DNA of 64,000 bases. Source: Herminiimonas fonticola. GTDB taxonomy: Bacteria; Pseudomonadota; Gammaproteobacteria; Burkholderiales; Burkholderiaceae_D. The DNA is taken from contig NZ_PTLZ01000005.1 in NCBI RefSeq assembly GCF_003293745.1, positions 1 to 64,000 of the forward strand, read 5' to 3'. Below the pieces are notes generated by a model. It ran no database searches. It saw nothing but the letters and a program-made list of their open reading frames with translations, and was not told the origin of the DNA. Position numbers and translations under genes: made by a program. Positions within the stretch are counted from its first letter, which is position 1. Each line of letters starts with the position of its first letter. Shown here one piece after another: positions 43,138 to 52,116 of this stretch.

Positions 43138-44109
43138 ATGACTTCCCCAATCACATTGATTTGTGCACTCAGTGCATGCATCACATTCAGCGCTTACGCG
43201 GCACCGGTGCAATGTATCGCGCCGGCCAAGCCAGGCGGCGGCATGTCTGTGACTTGCAAGCTGATTCAGCAAGGCTTGCAGGCACAACACTCCCCTGCCG
43301 ACAAAAATATTGAGGTCAAGATCAGCTATTTGCCAGGTGGCATAGGCGCGGTCGCCTGGAACTCGATCGTCACTCAACGTCGTGCCGAAGCCGATACGCT
43401 GGTCGCATTCTCCGGCGGCTCCCTGGTGAACCTGGCACAAGGTAAATACGGCCGTGCCGATGTCAATGATGTGCGCTGGGTTGCAGCGATAGGCGTCGAC
43501 TACGGCATGATCGCAGTGCGCAACGACTCTCCATACAAAACTCTGCGCGACTTGATAGAAGTGCTCAAGCAGCAACCATCGAAACTCACCATAGGCACGG
43601 CTGGTACAGTCGGCAGTCAGGACTGGCTCAAGGTCACGTTACTGGCCAAGCAAAGCAAGATCGATCCTAAAAGCTTGCGCTTCGTTGCACTGGAAGGCGG
43701 CGGTGATGCATTCACCGCCTTGCGTGCCGGTCACGTACAAGTGATTTCCGGCGATGCTTCCGAAGCCACGCTGCACACCATGGATGGCGAGATTCGCGTC
43801 CTTGCCGTGTTATCCGACAAACGCCTGCCCGGTGCCTTGTCCAATGTGCCAACTGCGATCGAACAAGGTGTAGACCTTACCTGGCCGATCATACGCGGCT
43901 TCTACATGGGACCGCAGGTCAGCGACGCAGCTTATCGACGCTGGGTTCATACCTTCGATCAAATGATGGCCACTCCTGAATTCGACCGATTACGCACTGC
44001 CAATGGCTTGTATCCATTGGCAATCACCGGCGACCAATTGACCAAGTACATTCATAAAACCGTCGAAGACTACCGTAAGCAATCCGATCAACTTGGCTTG
44101 ATCAGATAA
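43138..44109 (+). CDS. Bug/TctC family periplasmic binding protein
   Basis: This is a 323-aa secreted protein with a signal peptide (1-21, ending AYA-A). The N-terminal motif is divergent (CIAPAKPGGGMSVTCKLIQQGL instead of the usual PGG-x3-D). The central RFVALEGGGDAFTALRAGHVQ fits the family. It is divergent from the two-component system and precedes an Fbp-type ABC importer. GGAG lies before the ATG. It could act as a co-sensor for the kinase or as an uptake protein (inference). Confidence 0.85.
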   Translation: MTSPITLICALSACITFSAYAAPVQCIAPAKPGGGMSVTCKLIQQGLQAQHSPADKNIEVKISYLPGGIGAVAWNSIVTQRRAEADTLVAFSGGSLVNLAQGKYGRADVNDVRWVAAIGVDYGMIAVRNDSPYKTLRDLIEVLKQQPSKLTIGTAGTVGSQDWLKVTLLAKQSKIDPKSLRFVALEGGGDAFTALRAGHVQVISGDASEATLHTMDGEIRVLAVLSDKRLPGALSNVPTAIEQGVDLTWPIIRGFYMGPQVSDAAYRRWVHTFDQMMATPEFDRLRTANGLYPLAITGDQLTKYIHKTVEDYRKQSDQLGLIR

Positions 44110-44234
44110 GCCTGGCCCGCCGAATTATTCGGCAAAAAAATTCCGTGAAGCGCACAAGGCGACAAATCCATTTGGACTTGTCCTGGGTTCCCTGCGCCTT
44201 ATTGAATAACTTAATCCACTAGGAGACGAAGCAA

Positions 44235-45335
44235 ATGTTGATCAAAAAACCTATAGCAATCGCACTGACAGCACTCTCATTGAGCTTCACATTCAATGCA
44301 TGGTCGCAAGTTCCGACAGGCTACTCCGCCGACTACGCCAAGATCGTTGACGGTGCCAAGAAGGAAGGCAAGCTGGTGATCTACAGCGCCACCGACTCCA
44401 AGGCTGTGGAACCGCTACTCAAGGATTTCGGCACGATCTATCCAGCCATCAAAATTGAATTCAACGACATGAATTCGACCGAAGTTTATAACCGCTTTAT
44501 TTCGGAAGCGGCTGCCGGCGGTGCCACTGCCGACGTGTTGTGGTCATCCGCGATGGACTTGCAATTCAAACTGGTCAGCGAAGGCTACGGCGCGACTTAC
44601 AAATCACAGGAAGCTGCTGCCATCCCTGCCTGGGCCAACTACAAGGACAGCGCTTACGGCACAACTTTCGAACCGCTGGCTATCGTCTACAACAAGCGAC
44701 TGGTCAGCGCAGATGAAGTGCCGTCTACCCATGCCGATCTGCTCAAATTACTGCACACCAAGGCAGACAAATTCCGCAACAAGGTCACCAGCTACGATAT
44801 TGAAAAATCAGGCGTCGGCTTCTTGTTCATTACCGAAGATACACAAATCAATCCGCAATTCTGGGATCTGGCCAAGGCTTTTGGTGATGTCGGCCTGCGC
44901 GTCCAATCCTCGACCGGCACCATGCTGGAACGGATTTCATCCGGCGAAAATCTGATCGGCTACAACGTGATCGGCTCCTACGCGCAAGCACGCGCAGCCA
45001 AAGATCCATCAATCGGCGTTGCCTTCACCAAGGATTACAACCTGGTGTTGTCGCGTGTGGTGTTCATCAACAAGTCGGCGAAGAACATGAATGCGTCCAA
45101 GTTGTGGATCGACTATCTGTTGTCCAAACGTGGCCAAACCATCATCGCAAATGAATCGCAACTGTATTCATTGCGCTCCGATGTCACCGGCACTTCAACA
45201 CTGGCAAGTCTGACGACACAACTCGGCAGCGCACTCAAACCGATTGCGATTACACCGGCCTTGTTGCAATACCTGGATCAAACAAAACGCCTGGCATTTC
45301 TGAAGCAATGGAAAGAAGCCGCAGGCAAGAAGTAA
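44235..45335 (+). CDS. ABC transporter periplasmic binding protein (Fbp/ferric-type)
   Basis: This is a 366-aa secreted protein with a signal peptide (1-25, NAWS-Q). The mature part has KIVDGAKKEGKLVIYSATDSKAVEPLLKDF and YNRFISEAAAGGATADVLWSSAMD. These are typical of the extracellular solute-binding family 1/FbpA-like proteins that bind ferric iron or other small ligands such as phosphonates. AGGAG lies about 8 bp before the ATG. It heads a three-gene ABC operon. The Fe3+ ligand tyrosines cannot be assigned with certainty, so the substrate is open. Confidence 0.87.
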   Translation: MLIKKPIAIALTALSLSFTFNAWSQVPTGYSADYAKIVDGAKKEGKLVIYSATDSKAVEPLLKDFGTIYPAIKIEFNDMNSTEVYNRFISEAAAGGATADVLWSSAMDLQFKLVSEGYGATYKSQEAAAIPAWANYKDSAYGTTFEPLAIVYNKRLVSADEVPSTHADLLKLLHTKADKFRNKVTSYDIEKSGVGFLFITEDTQINPQFWDLAKAFGDVGLRVQSSTGTMLERISSGENLIGYNVIGSYAQARAAKDPSIGVAFTKDYNLVLSRVVFINKSAKNMNASKLWIDYLLSKRGQTIIANESQLYSLRSDVTGTSTLASLTTQLGSALKPIAITPALLQYLDQTKRLAFLKQWKEAAGKK

Positions 45336-45349
45336 TTCATCTGTAACTA

Positions 45350-45382
45350 GCAAGGTGGAAAGCATCCTGCATTCCACCTTGC
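45350..45382 (+). terminator. Hairpin between binding-protein and permease genes
   Basis: Perfect 11-bp arms GCAAGGTGGAA/TTCCACCTTGC enclose an 11-nt loop, with TTTC after. It lies inside the operon and probably lowers permease/ATPase expression relative to the binding protein, or stabilises its mRNA. Confidence 0.75.
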
Positions 45383-45457
45383 TTTCGAGATGACTGCAGA
45401 GCTTAAGGCTATATCCGCCCTGCGATTCAACACAGCTTATGCAAGGTATTTCTATCT

Positions 45458-47263
45458 ATGACTTCTATTACTTCTCCCCAGCCGCTACCCAGCCGCTCCT
45501 GGCTGTCGCGCCTTAACTGGCCGCGTGGACTGGTCGTTACGCTGGCAGCGATTGCCATCTTTCTGCCGCTGACACTGATTTTTTATCAGAGTTTTTTATC
45601 CGCGCCATTTTTTGCGCCTGTCAAAACACTGAGCCTGGAACCGTATCGCTTCATCTTCGATGATCCCGATTTTCGTCAGGCTTTCATTAACGGTCTGTTG
45701 CTGGCCAGTGGACTCGCATTGATTGCCGTACCACTGGGCAGCATGCTGGCTTTTCTGATGGTGCGTACCGATCTGCCTGGTCGCAACTGGATTGCTCCTC
45801 TCTTGCTGGTGCCGATTTTTGTATCGCCTATGGTGATCGCCTTCGGCTATGTGGTGTCGATGGGACCTGTCGGTTTCTACACCGTGTGGATGCAAGACAT
45901 GTTGCGTCTGATCGGCATAGAAGCAACGCCATGGAATGTGTACGCCTTCCCCAGCATCGTCATCATCGCCGGCCTGACCCACGTACCGCACGTTTATCTG
46001 TACGCCTCAGCCGCGCTCAAGAGTTTAGGCGCTGATGTCGAAGAAGCTGCACGCGTGGCTGGCGCTTCGCCTTTGCAGGTTGCGTTGCATGTCTCGCTGC
46101 CGATGATCATGCCGGCGCTGGCGTATGCCGGCGTGCTGGTGTTCTTCCTCGGCTTTGAAGTATTCGGTCTGGTACTGGTGCTGGGTGATCCGGAAGGCCA
46201 TCTGGTCTTGCCGACTTATCTGTACAAGCTGACCAATAAACTCGGCACACCCTCCTATCATTTAATGGCGGCAGTTGCAGTGTGTCTGGTTGCGGTGACG
46301 CTGCCGCTGGTCATGCTGCAACGCTGGTTGCTGCGCTCAGCCAACAAGTATGTGTCGATCAAAGGCAAAGGCTCGCGTCAGAAAGCACTGCCTCTCGGAA
46401 AATGGAAATGGCTGGCCTTCAGCCTGATCGCCGCCTGGTTGATTTTCACGATTGTGATTCCATTGTCCGGCATCACCTTGCGTGCCTTTGTTTCGCACTG
46501 GGGTTATGGCGTATCACTGATCGATGCCTTCACCTTCCAGCATTTCCGCGATATCTGGGAACAACCGTCGCTGGTACGCGGCATCCTCAACACCATCATG
46601 ATCGGCGTTATCGGCGGCGCGCTTGCAGTAGCTTGCTACTGCTGTATCGCACTGGCGATGCATCGCAAATCGGACGGCATCACTCGCTTCCTCGATTACA
46701 GCGTGCTGATTCCACGCGCCATACCAGGCTTGCTGGCTGGCTTGTCCTTCCTATGGGTGTTCCTGTTCGTACCCTCCTTCCTCGATAGCTTGCTGAAGGG
46801 GCATGACAACTTCATCGCACTGTGGATGGTGGAACACGTCATTCCGCAGTTGCGTGAATTGCGTTCCACTATTTTTTCAGTGTGGCTGGCGTACTCGGTG
46901 GTGTGGCTGGCTTACGGCTTGCGCCTGATCACCACAGCCTTGTTGCAGGTTGGTCCGGAACTGGAAGAAGCCGCACGTGCGGTAGGCGCACGTCGTTCGC
47001 AAGTAACGCGCGACGTCACCTTGCCACTGGTGCGCTACGGCGTACTCGGCGCCTGGCTGATGGTGTTCCTGATTTTCGAACGTGAATATTCGACCGGCGT
47101 TTATCTGCTATCGCCCGGCACCGAAGTCATAGGCGCACTGATCGTCTCGCTGTGGGCTTCCGGCTCCGTCGATCTGGTCGCCACTCTCTCCTTCATCAAC
47201 ATCACGCTGGTGGCCATCGGCCTCGGCATCGCACTGCGCTTCGGCGTCAAGTTGCACGACTAA
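45458..47263 (+). CDS. ABC transporter permease (FbpB-like, fused two-domain)
   Basis: This is a 601-aa inner-membrane protein with about 12 helices in two homologous permease halves. The EAA loops are visible as EEAARVAGASPLQVALHVSLPMIMPAL (first half) and EEAARAVGARRSQVTRDVTLPLVRYG (second half). This two-in-one layout is typical of Fbp-type importers. It is followed after 13 bp by the ATPase gene. Confidence 0.94.
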   Translation: MTSITSPQPLPSRSWLSRLNWPRGLVVTLAAIAIFLPLTLIFYQSFLSAPFFAPVKTLSLEPYRFIFDDPDFRQAFINGLLLASGLALIAVPLGSMLAFLMVRTDLPGRNWIAPLLLVPIFVSPMVIAFGYVVSMGPVGFYTVWMQDMLRLIGIEATPWNVYAFPSIVIIAGLTHVPHVYLYASAALKSLGADVEEAARVAGASPLQVALHVSLPMIMPALAYAGVLVFFLGFEVFGLVLVLGDPEGHLVLPTYLYKLTNKLGTPSYHLMAAVAVCLVAVTLPLVMLQRWLLRSANKYVSIKGKGSRQKALPLGKWKWLAFSLIAAWLIFTIVIPLSGITLRAFVSHWGYGVSLIDAFTFQHFRDIWEQPSLVRGILNTIMIGVIGGALAVACYCCIALAMHRKSDGITRFLDYSVLIPRAIPGLLAGLSFLWVFLFVPSFLDSLLKGHDNFIALWMVEHVIPQLRELRSTIFSVWLAYSVVWLAYGLRLITTALLQVGPELEEAARAVGARRSQVTRDVTLPLVRYGVLGAWLMVFLIFEREYSTGVYLLSPGTEVIGALIVSLWASGSVDLVATLSFINITLVAIGLGIALRFGVKLHD

Positions 47264-47276
47264 TCAGGAAATCATC

Positions 47277-48371
47277 ATGAGCGAATTAAGTGTCAATGAA
47301 TTGCATCTCGACTACGGCACCGGTGCCAGCGCCAACCAGATTCTCAAAGGTGTGTCGATGGAACTGCAACGCGGCGAAGTAGTCGCCTTGCTGGGACCGT
47401 CCGGCAGCGGCAAGACAACCTTGCTGCGCGCAGTAGCAGGTCTGGAATCACCGAAATCCGGCGGCATACAAATCGGCGAACGCAGCGTGTTCGACGGCAG
47501 CCGCAAACTGGAAATCCCGGCAGAAGAACGCAATCTGGGTCTGGTCTTCCAATCCTATGCGCTGTGGCCACACAAGACTGTTTCCGACAACGTTGGTTAC
47601 GGTTTGAAGTTACGCAAGATGAGCAGTAGCGACATTGCCGAACGCGTCAAGACTGTATTGAACCAGCTCGGCCTCGGCCATCTGGGCGAGCGCTTTCCGC
47701 ATCAACTGTCTGGCGGTCAGCAACAACGTGTCGCCATCGCCCGTGCGCTAGTTTATAACCCGCCAGTCATTCTGCTGGACGAACCGCTATCGAATCTGGA
47801 TGCCAAGTTGCGCGAAGAAGCGCGTGCCTTCTTGCGTGAACTGATTGTGCGACTCGGTTTGTCGGCACTGATGGTGACACATGATCAAGCCGAAGCAATG
47901 GCAATCTCGGATCGCATTCTCTTGCTCAACAACGGCAAGATCGAACAGCAAGGCACGCCGCAAAGCATGTATGAAACGCCGAACACCTTGTTCACGGCGG
48001 AATTCATGGGTAGCAATAACCGCTTGCCGGCCAAGATACTGCAACGCGACGGCGAGCATGCAGTGTTGCAAATCGCAGGCGGCAATGTCAAGGCAACGCT
48101 GCGCGGACAAGGCAGCAACACCAACGATGCCACCGCCATTATCCGCGTCGAGCAAATCAACATTTCCGATACGGCTATCGACAACGCGATCAAGTTACCG
48201 CTTTCAACCTGCATGTATCTGGGTGATCGCTGGGAATGCGTCTTCCGTAATGCAAACGAGAACGGCAGCGACGGCACCGTTCTACGCGCCTATGCAAAAC
48301 AACGGCTGGCACCTGGGGAATATTGGCTGCAACTGCCGCAACACGCGCTATGGGCCTTCCAGGCTGCCTAG
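47277..48371 (+). CDS. ABC transporter ATP-binding protein (FbpC/PotA-like)
   Basis: This is a 364-aa ATPase: Walker A GPSGSGKTT, Q-loop FQSYALWPH, signature LSGGQQQR, Walker B VILLDEPLSNLD and switch His in MVTHDQAEA. A C-terminal TOBE-type regulatory domain follows from about residue 250. It powers the preceding permease. AGGAAA lies before the ATG. Confidence 0.95.
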   Translation: MSELSVNELHLDYGTGASANQILKGVSMELQRGEVVALLGPSGSGKTTLLRAVAGLESPKSGGIQIGERSVFDGSRKLEIPAEERNLGLVFQSYALWPHKTVSDNVGYGLKLRKMSSSDIAERVKTVLNQLGLGHLGERFPHQLSGGQQQRVAIARALVYNPPVILLDEPLSNLDAKLREEARAFLRELIVRLGLSALMVTHDQAEAMAISDRILLLNNGKIEQQGTPQSMYETPNTLFTAEFMGSNNRLPAKILQRDGEHAVLQIAGGNVKATLRGQGSNTNDATAIIRVEQINISDTAIDNAIKLPLSTCMYLGDRWECVFRNANENGSDGTVLRAYAKQRLAPGEYWLQLPQHALWAFQAA

Positions 48372-48478
48372 TCACAGATTTCTGCGTCATGAAAAGGAGG
48401 CTTGCATCAGTAACACATAGCAGCGTAGTCGTACCGCACAACCAACACGAAACATCACATAGATTGGGGACACTAAAA

Positions 48479-49537
48479 ATGAAAAATAAATACCTGGCGA
48501 CAGCAATGCTTGCCGCATTCGGAGTTCTGGCATCCAGCGCTTACGCGCAATCCAACGTTACCGTCTACGGCCGGGTCGATACCGGCGTCGAATATCTCAC
48601 CAATGCCAGTGCCAGCAAGAATAATTTGGTTCGCTTGAATTCCGGCACCATGAATACCTCGCGCATAGGCTTCCAGGGCACAGAAGATCTGGGTAATGGG
48701 CTGAAGGCTGTCTTCCAATTGGAAAGCGGTTTCAAGGCAGACACCGGCGAGCAAGATGACACCGAACTTTTTAAACGACAAGCCAATGTCGGTCTGGAAG
48801 GTAGCTGGGGCCGCCTCGTTGCCGGGCGCTCGTATACCACTACCTATGACTTCATCCTGCCGTTCGATTCCATGGCCTATTCAGCCAGTTATTCATGGAT
48901 TACCTCGGCCGGCGCAACCGGCGGTCGCAAAGACGGCATGGTGACCAATCTGGCTAACATGCTCAAGTATCAAGGCAAGTTCGGCGACTTCAAACTGGGT
49001 GCCACCTATAGTTTTGGTGAAGTGGCAGGCAGCACTAGCGATAGCGCAAAATTTGACCTTGGCGCGGGTTACAACAAAGGTCCGTTACGCCTTGCCGCGA
49101 CAGTGCAGCACGTCAATGGCCTGGCAAGCATAGACAAAACCACCATCATTCATGCGGCCGGTGGCTATCAAATCGGCAGCGACTGGGATGTAACCCTTGG
49201 TTATCGCAATTACAAAAAGACGTTCGCGAACAATGCCGCCGATGTACGCAGTGATTTCTACTGGACCGGACTCTCCTATAAAGCGACACCTGCTCTGACC
49301 TTGATCGGCTTGTTCTCCTATCAAGACATCAAGAACGTCGCTGCAAACACCGATGCAGATCCATACATGCTCTCATTGCGCGCAAAGTATGCATTGTCGA
49401 AACGTACCGATCTGTATCTGAGCGCGGCTTACGCCAAGGCAAAAAATCAAAAACTGGTTGGCCTGTCGCGTGATGACGCAAACGGCTTCGCCAACAATCA
49501 AGCCGGTATGGTTGCTGGTATCCAGCATCGCTTTTAA
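48479..49537 (+). CDS. Gram-negative general porin
   Basis: This is a 352-aa outer-membrane porin (porin_4 type) of betaproteobacteria. The signal peptide (1-23, SAYA-Q) is followed by SNVTVYGRVDTGVEYL, and RIGFQGTEDLGNGLKAVFQLESGF and GRLVAGRSYTT are family hallmarks. The C-terminal strand ends in AGIQHRF with the terminal Phe needed for BAM recognition. I start at ATG 48479; upstream open codons overlap the ATPase gene in another frame. It probably lets the solute for the preceding importer into the periplasm. Confidence 0.96.
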   Translation: MKNKYLATAMLAAFGVLASSAYAQSNVTVYGRVDTGVEYLTNASASKNNLVRLNSGTMNTSRIGFQGTEDLGNGLKAVFQLESGFKADTGEQDDTELFKRQANVGLEGSWGRLVAGRSYTTTYDFILPFDSMAYSASYSWITSAGATGGRKDGMVTNLANMLKYQGKFGDFKLGATYSFGEVAGSTSDSAKFDLGAGYNKGPLRLAATVQHVNGLASIDKTTIIHAAGGYQIGSDWDVTLGYRNYKKTFANNAADVRSDFYWTGLSYKATPALTLIGLFSYQDIKNVAANTDADPYMLSLRAKYALSKRTDLYLSAAYAKAKNQKLVGLSRDDANGFANNQAGMVAGIQHRF

Positions 49538-49622
49538 AAATCGCGTGCTTTAAACCGGATGGAATATGCATTGATCCGGCTTATTCAAAATGGTTAGTAA
49601 TTCATTTTGAATAAGCGCGTGG

Positions 49623-49658
49623 GCCAGCAAATTATCCGCATACTGATAATTTGCTGGC
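49623..49658 (+). terminator. Terminator of the porin gene
   Basis: Perfect 14-bp arms GCCAGCAAATTATC/GATAATTTGCTGGC enclose an 8-nt loop, followed by TTCAATT. Confidence 0.8.
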
Positions 49659-49707
49659 TTCAATTCAAGAGCTCTTGTTCATTACCATGCAGTTTTCTCG
49701 CGACAAT

Positions 49708-49742
49708 AAAAAAAGGAACCCGATTAGAGGTTCCTTTTTTAT
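49708..49742. terminator. Bidirectional terminator between porin and terC
   Basis: Thirteen-bp arms of AAAAAAAGGAACC and its complement enclose an 8-nt loop; A- and T-runs lie on both flanks. It is about 70 bp past the TerC stop on the minus strand. Confidence 0.85.
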
Positions 49743-49810
49743 TTCAAGCTTCTAGCTAATTAGATATCTGCATAATGCGGCACATAAGCACCGCATTGTT
49801 GGTTTAACGC

Positions 49811-50587
49811 TTATGCCGTTACGTTTTGATGGCGACCACCAACTTCAGGCAAATCGCACACTGCCATGTGATGGTTTTTACGCATACGGATGTTGAACAG
49901 TTCAACGATCAGCGAGAATGCCATCGCACCGTAGATGTAGCCTTTTGGAATATGAATTTCCAGGCTTTCTGCGATCAGTACCGCACCGACGATTACCAGG
50001 AAGCACAGCGCCAACATCTTGATGCTTGGATACTCAGTAACAAAGTCACCAATTGCCTTCGCTGCAAACATCATCACGCCAACTGCGATCACGATAGCGA
50101 CGATCATGATCTCAACTTCTTTGACCATACCAACCGCGGTAATCACTGAATCCAGCGAGAACACGATATCGATCACTGCAATTTGCGCCATGATCATGGC
50201 GAAGCTTGCTTTCTTGATCGGTGCGTCTTCTTTTTCTTCATGCGATGTACCCATCAGCTCCTTGATTTCGGACGATGCCTTGTACAACAGGAACGCACCA
50301 CCGAAGAACAGGATCAGATCACGACCGGAGAAGCCCATACCGGCGATGGTGAACATCGGTTCGACCAGGCCCATCATCCACGACAAGCTCAGCAGCAATA
50401 GGATACGTGTACCCATCGCCAGACCCAGACCGATCATGCGGCCTTTTTGACGTTGATGAGGTGGCAGGCGATCTACCAGCACGGAAATGAAAATGATGTT
50501 GTCGACGCCCAGTACGATTTCCAGCATTGCGAGTGTTGCCAATGCTATCCATGCTTCCGGCGTGGTAAATACTTGTAGAAATTCCAT
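49811..50587 (-). CDS. TerC family integral membrane protein
   Basis: This is a 258-aa protein with seven or eight membrane helices. TerC hallmarks are MLEIVLGVDNIIFISVL near the start and IAVIDIVFSLDSVITAVGM in the second half, both with membrane-embedded Asp residues. TerC-family proteins take part in metal (notably manganese) export, sometimes loading secreted metalloenzymes, and in tellurite resistance. It stands alone between terminators and a long upstream gap. Confidence 0.93.
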   Translation of the reverse strand: MEFLQVFTTPEAWIALATLAMLEIVLGVDNIIFISVLVDRLPPHQRQKGRMIGLGLAMGTRILLLLSLSWMMGLVEPMFTIAGMGFSGRDLILFFGGAFLLYKASSEIKELMGTSHEEKEDAPIKKASFAMIMAQIAVIDIVFSLDSVITAVGMVKEVEIMIVAIVIAVGVMMFAAKAIGDFVTEYPSIKMLALCFLVIVGAVLIAESLEIHIPKGYIYGAMAFSLIVELFNIRMRKNHHMAVCDLPEVGGRHQNVTA

Positions 50588-51174
50588 GATGTTCTCGAAT
50601 AGTTGGTTAATGACCGGTGATCAACACCGCGCCAAATTGCATGGGATTTGATCGTCGTCTCTTTACGTTCAAATCAGATGCGCTGCTTATTTCTTTCTGA
50701 CTATTCCGGCTATTCCACCTTCAGGTTTGGAATACACCGGCAATCGCCATTTGTTTTATTGCCTGAAAATGCTTTTTTATATAAACAACCAGCCCAACAG
50801 TCCTACATGTCCGTCCCCTTTAGATTCCGTAAAACAACCATTTCTGGCATGGAGGGAACTTTAACGAAATTCTAACAGACTGAAAAATCGAATTTAGCGT
50901 TACTTATATAAGTAAAAACCGAACAATATGTTTTTTATTGGAAGAAAAACTGATGAAAAGAAAAATTGACTGAGTGAAATAGTCGCTGATATACGTATAT
51001 ATATCAAGGAAAATGGCTGGTTTCCGTGAAGAATGGGATTAGATGGCGCGACAAAAAGAAGAAAAATCAGAAAATCCAAGGTAAAACCAATACTGCGGCT
51101 TTATCGCAAAAATAATGACAAATTACCCCGATTTTTCTTAACAAATTCTTTATATTAAATTGGCGCAATGGCAA
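50588..51174. other. Gene-free 587-bp stretch upstream of terC
   Basis: There is no convincing ORF. The half near terC is ordinary; 50880-51175 is very AT-rich. On the minus strand an AAAGGGGACGG run lies at about 50812-50826, which faintly recalls the start of the yybP-ykoY manganese riboswitch often placed before terC genes. The rest of that motif is not evident. Confidence 0.4.
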
Positions 51175-52104
51175 TTAGCGGATTTTCTGAAGAGCATCGG
51201 CGACCGTCGGATGCTGCAATCGGACGCCTAATTCGGCTTTGATCCTCTGATTATCCAGGCGACGCGACTCGGACATGAAGGACAACATCACGGGGGAAAC
51301 CTCATGCTGCAATTGTTCTCGCGGCAGCCGTGGCGGGCGTGGCAAGTTGAAAGCATCCGCCACCGCATCGAAGTAAGCGCCCATTTTCATGTCCGAATCA
51401 TCGACTGCGTGATAGATACGCCCAGACTGCGCATGGAACAAGGCCGCCGCGATAATGCGCGCCAGATCATCGGCATGGATGTGATTGGTATACACATCTT
51501 CCACTACAGCCAAGGCAGGCAAACCCTTGTTCAAACGCTCCAGCGGCAACCTGTCTGCGGCGTAAATCCCGGGCACGCGCAAGATACTCAGGCGCGATTG
51601 CGAACGCTTGGCCCATTTGCGCAACACCTGCTCGGCATCGACGCGACGCGTGGCACGCGGATTACGTGGACGCACGGTACGCGTCTCATTGATCAGTTCT
51701 CCACCACAATCGCCATATACGCCCGAGGTGCTGACATAAACCAGTGTCGCGTGGTCGGGTAAAATGGCGGTCAGATTGCGGGTGCGTCTATCGATGCTGC
51801 CGTCAGATTGTGGCGGCGCAAGGTGAATGATGTTGGTTGCCAGGCGAGCAAGGCGCGCCAGCGTGGCCGGCTCATCCAGATTGGCAATGATGGGAATCGC
51901 ACCGGCAGCACGCAAGGCATCTTGTTTGGCGGTTTGGGTTGTCACCGCGAAAATGCGGAAGCGTTCACGCAATAGCGGCAACAAGCGCATGCCTACATCG
52001 CCACATCCCAGAATCAGCAAACGCGGTCGACCGAGGCGCGGCCGGCTGAAGCGTGATGTACCGAATTGGTCAGAGAAGTTTTTGTTTTGAGTTTTAATTT
52101 TCAT
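51175..52104 (-). CDS. NAD(P)-dependent epimerase/dehydratase family protein (YeeZ-like)
   Basis: This is a 309-aa extended-SDR-like protein. The nucleotide-binding LLILGCGDVGMRLLPLL is at about residues 29-45, with VYVSTSGVYGDCGGE in the middle. The usual YxxxK is not obvious, as in the atypical SDR_a5/YeeZ group. I start at ATG 52104 (MKIKTQNKNF). Only 12 bp separate this ATG from that of the divergent gene. The substrate is unknown. Confidence 0.85.
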   Translation of the reverse strand: MKIKTQNKNFSDQFGTSRFSRPRLGRPRLLILGCGDVGMRLLPLLRERFRIFAVTTQTAKQDALRAAGAIPIIANLDEPATLARLARLATNIIHLAPPQSDGSIDRRTRNLTAILPDHATLVYVSTSGVYGDCGGELINETRTVRPRNPRATRRVDAEQVLRKWAKRSQSRLSILRVPGIYAADRLPLERLNKGLPALAVVEDVYTNHIHADDLARIIAAALFHAQSGRIYHAVDDSDMKMGAYFDAVADAFNLPRPPRLPREQLQHEVSPVMLSFMSESRRLDNQRIKAELGVRLQHPTVADALQKIR

Positions 52105-52116
52105 TATCAGGATTGT

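Noticed and set aside
42931-43575. Minus-strand 214-codon ORF opposite the Bug gene
   Set aside because: It lies opposite a clear secreted binding protein and has no recognisable features.
44119-44133. Hairpin GCCGAA/TTCGGC after the Bug gene at 43138
   Set aside because: It has a short six-bp stem and is followed by A rather than T on the coding strand, so it is not a convincing terminator.
48323-48478. N-terminal extension of the porin
   Set aside because: It overlaps the ATPase gene, and the classic signal peptide begins at ATG 48479.
50812-50826. yybP-ykoY riboswitch call upstream of terC
   Set aside because: Only a short purine run resembles the motif; the conserved second half could not be found by eye, so it is listed only as a point to test.
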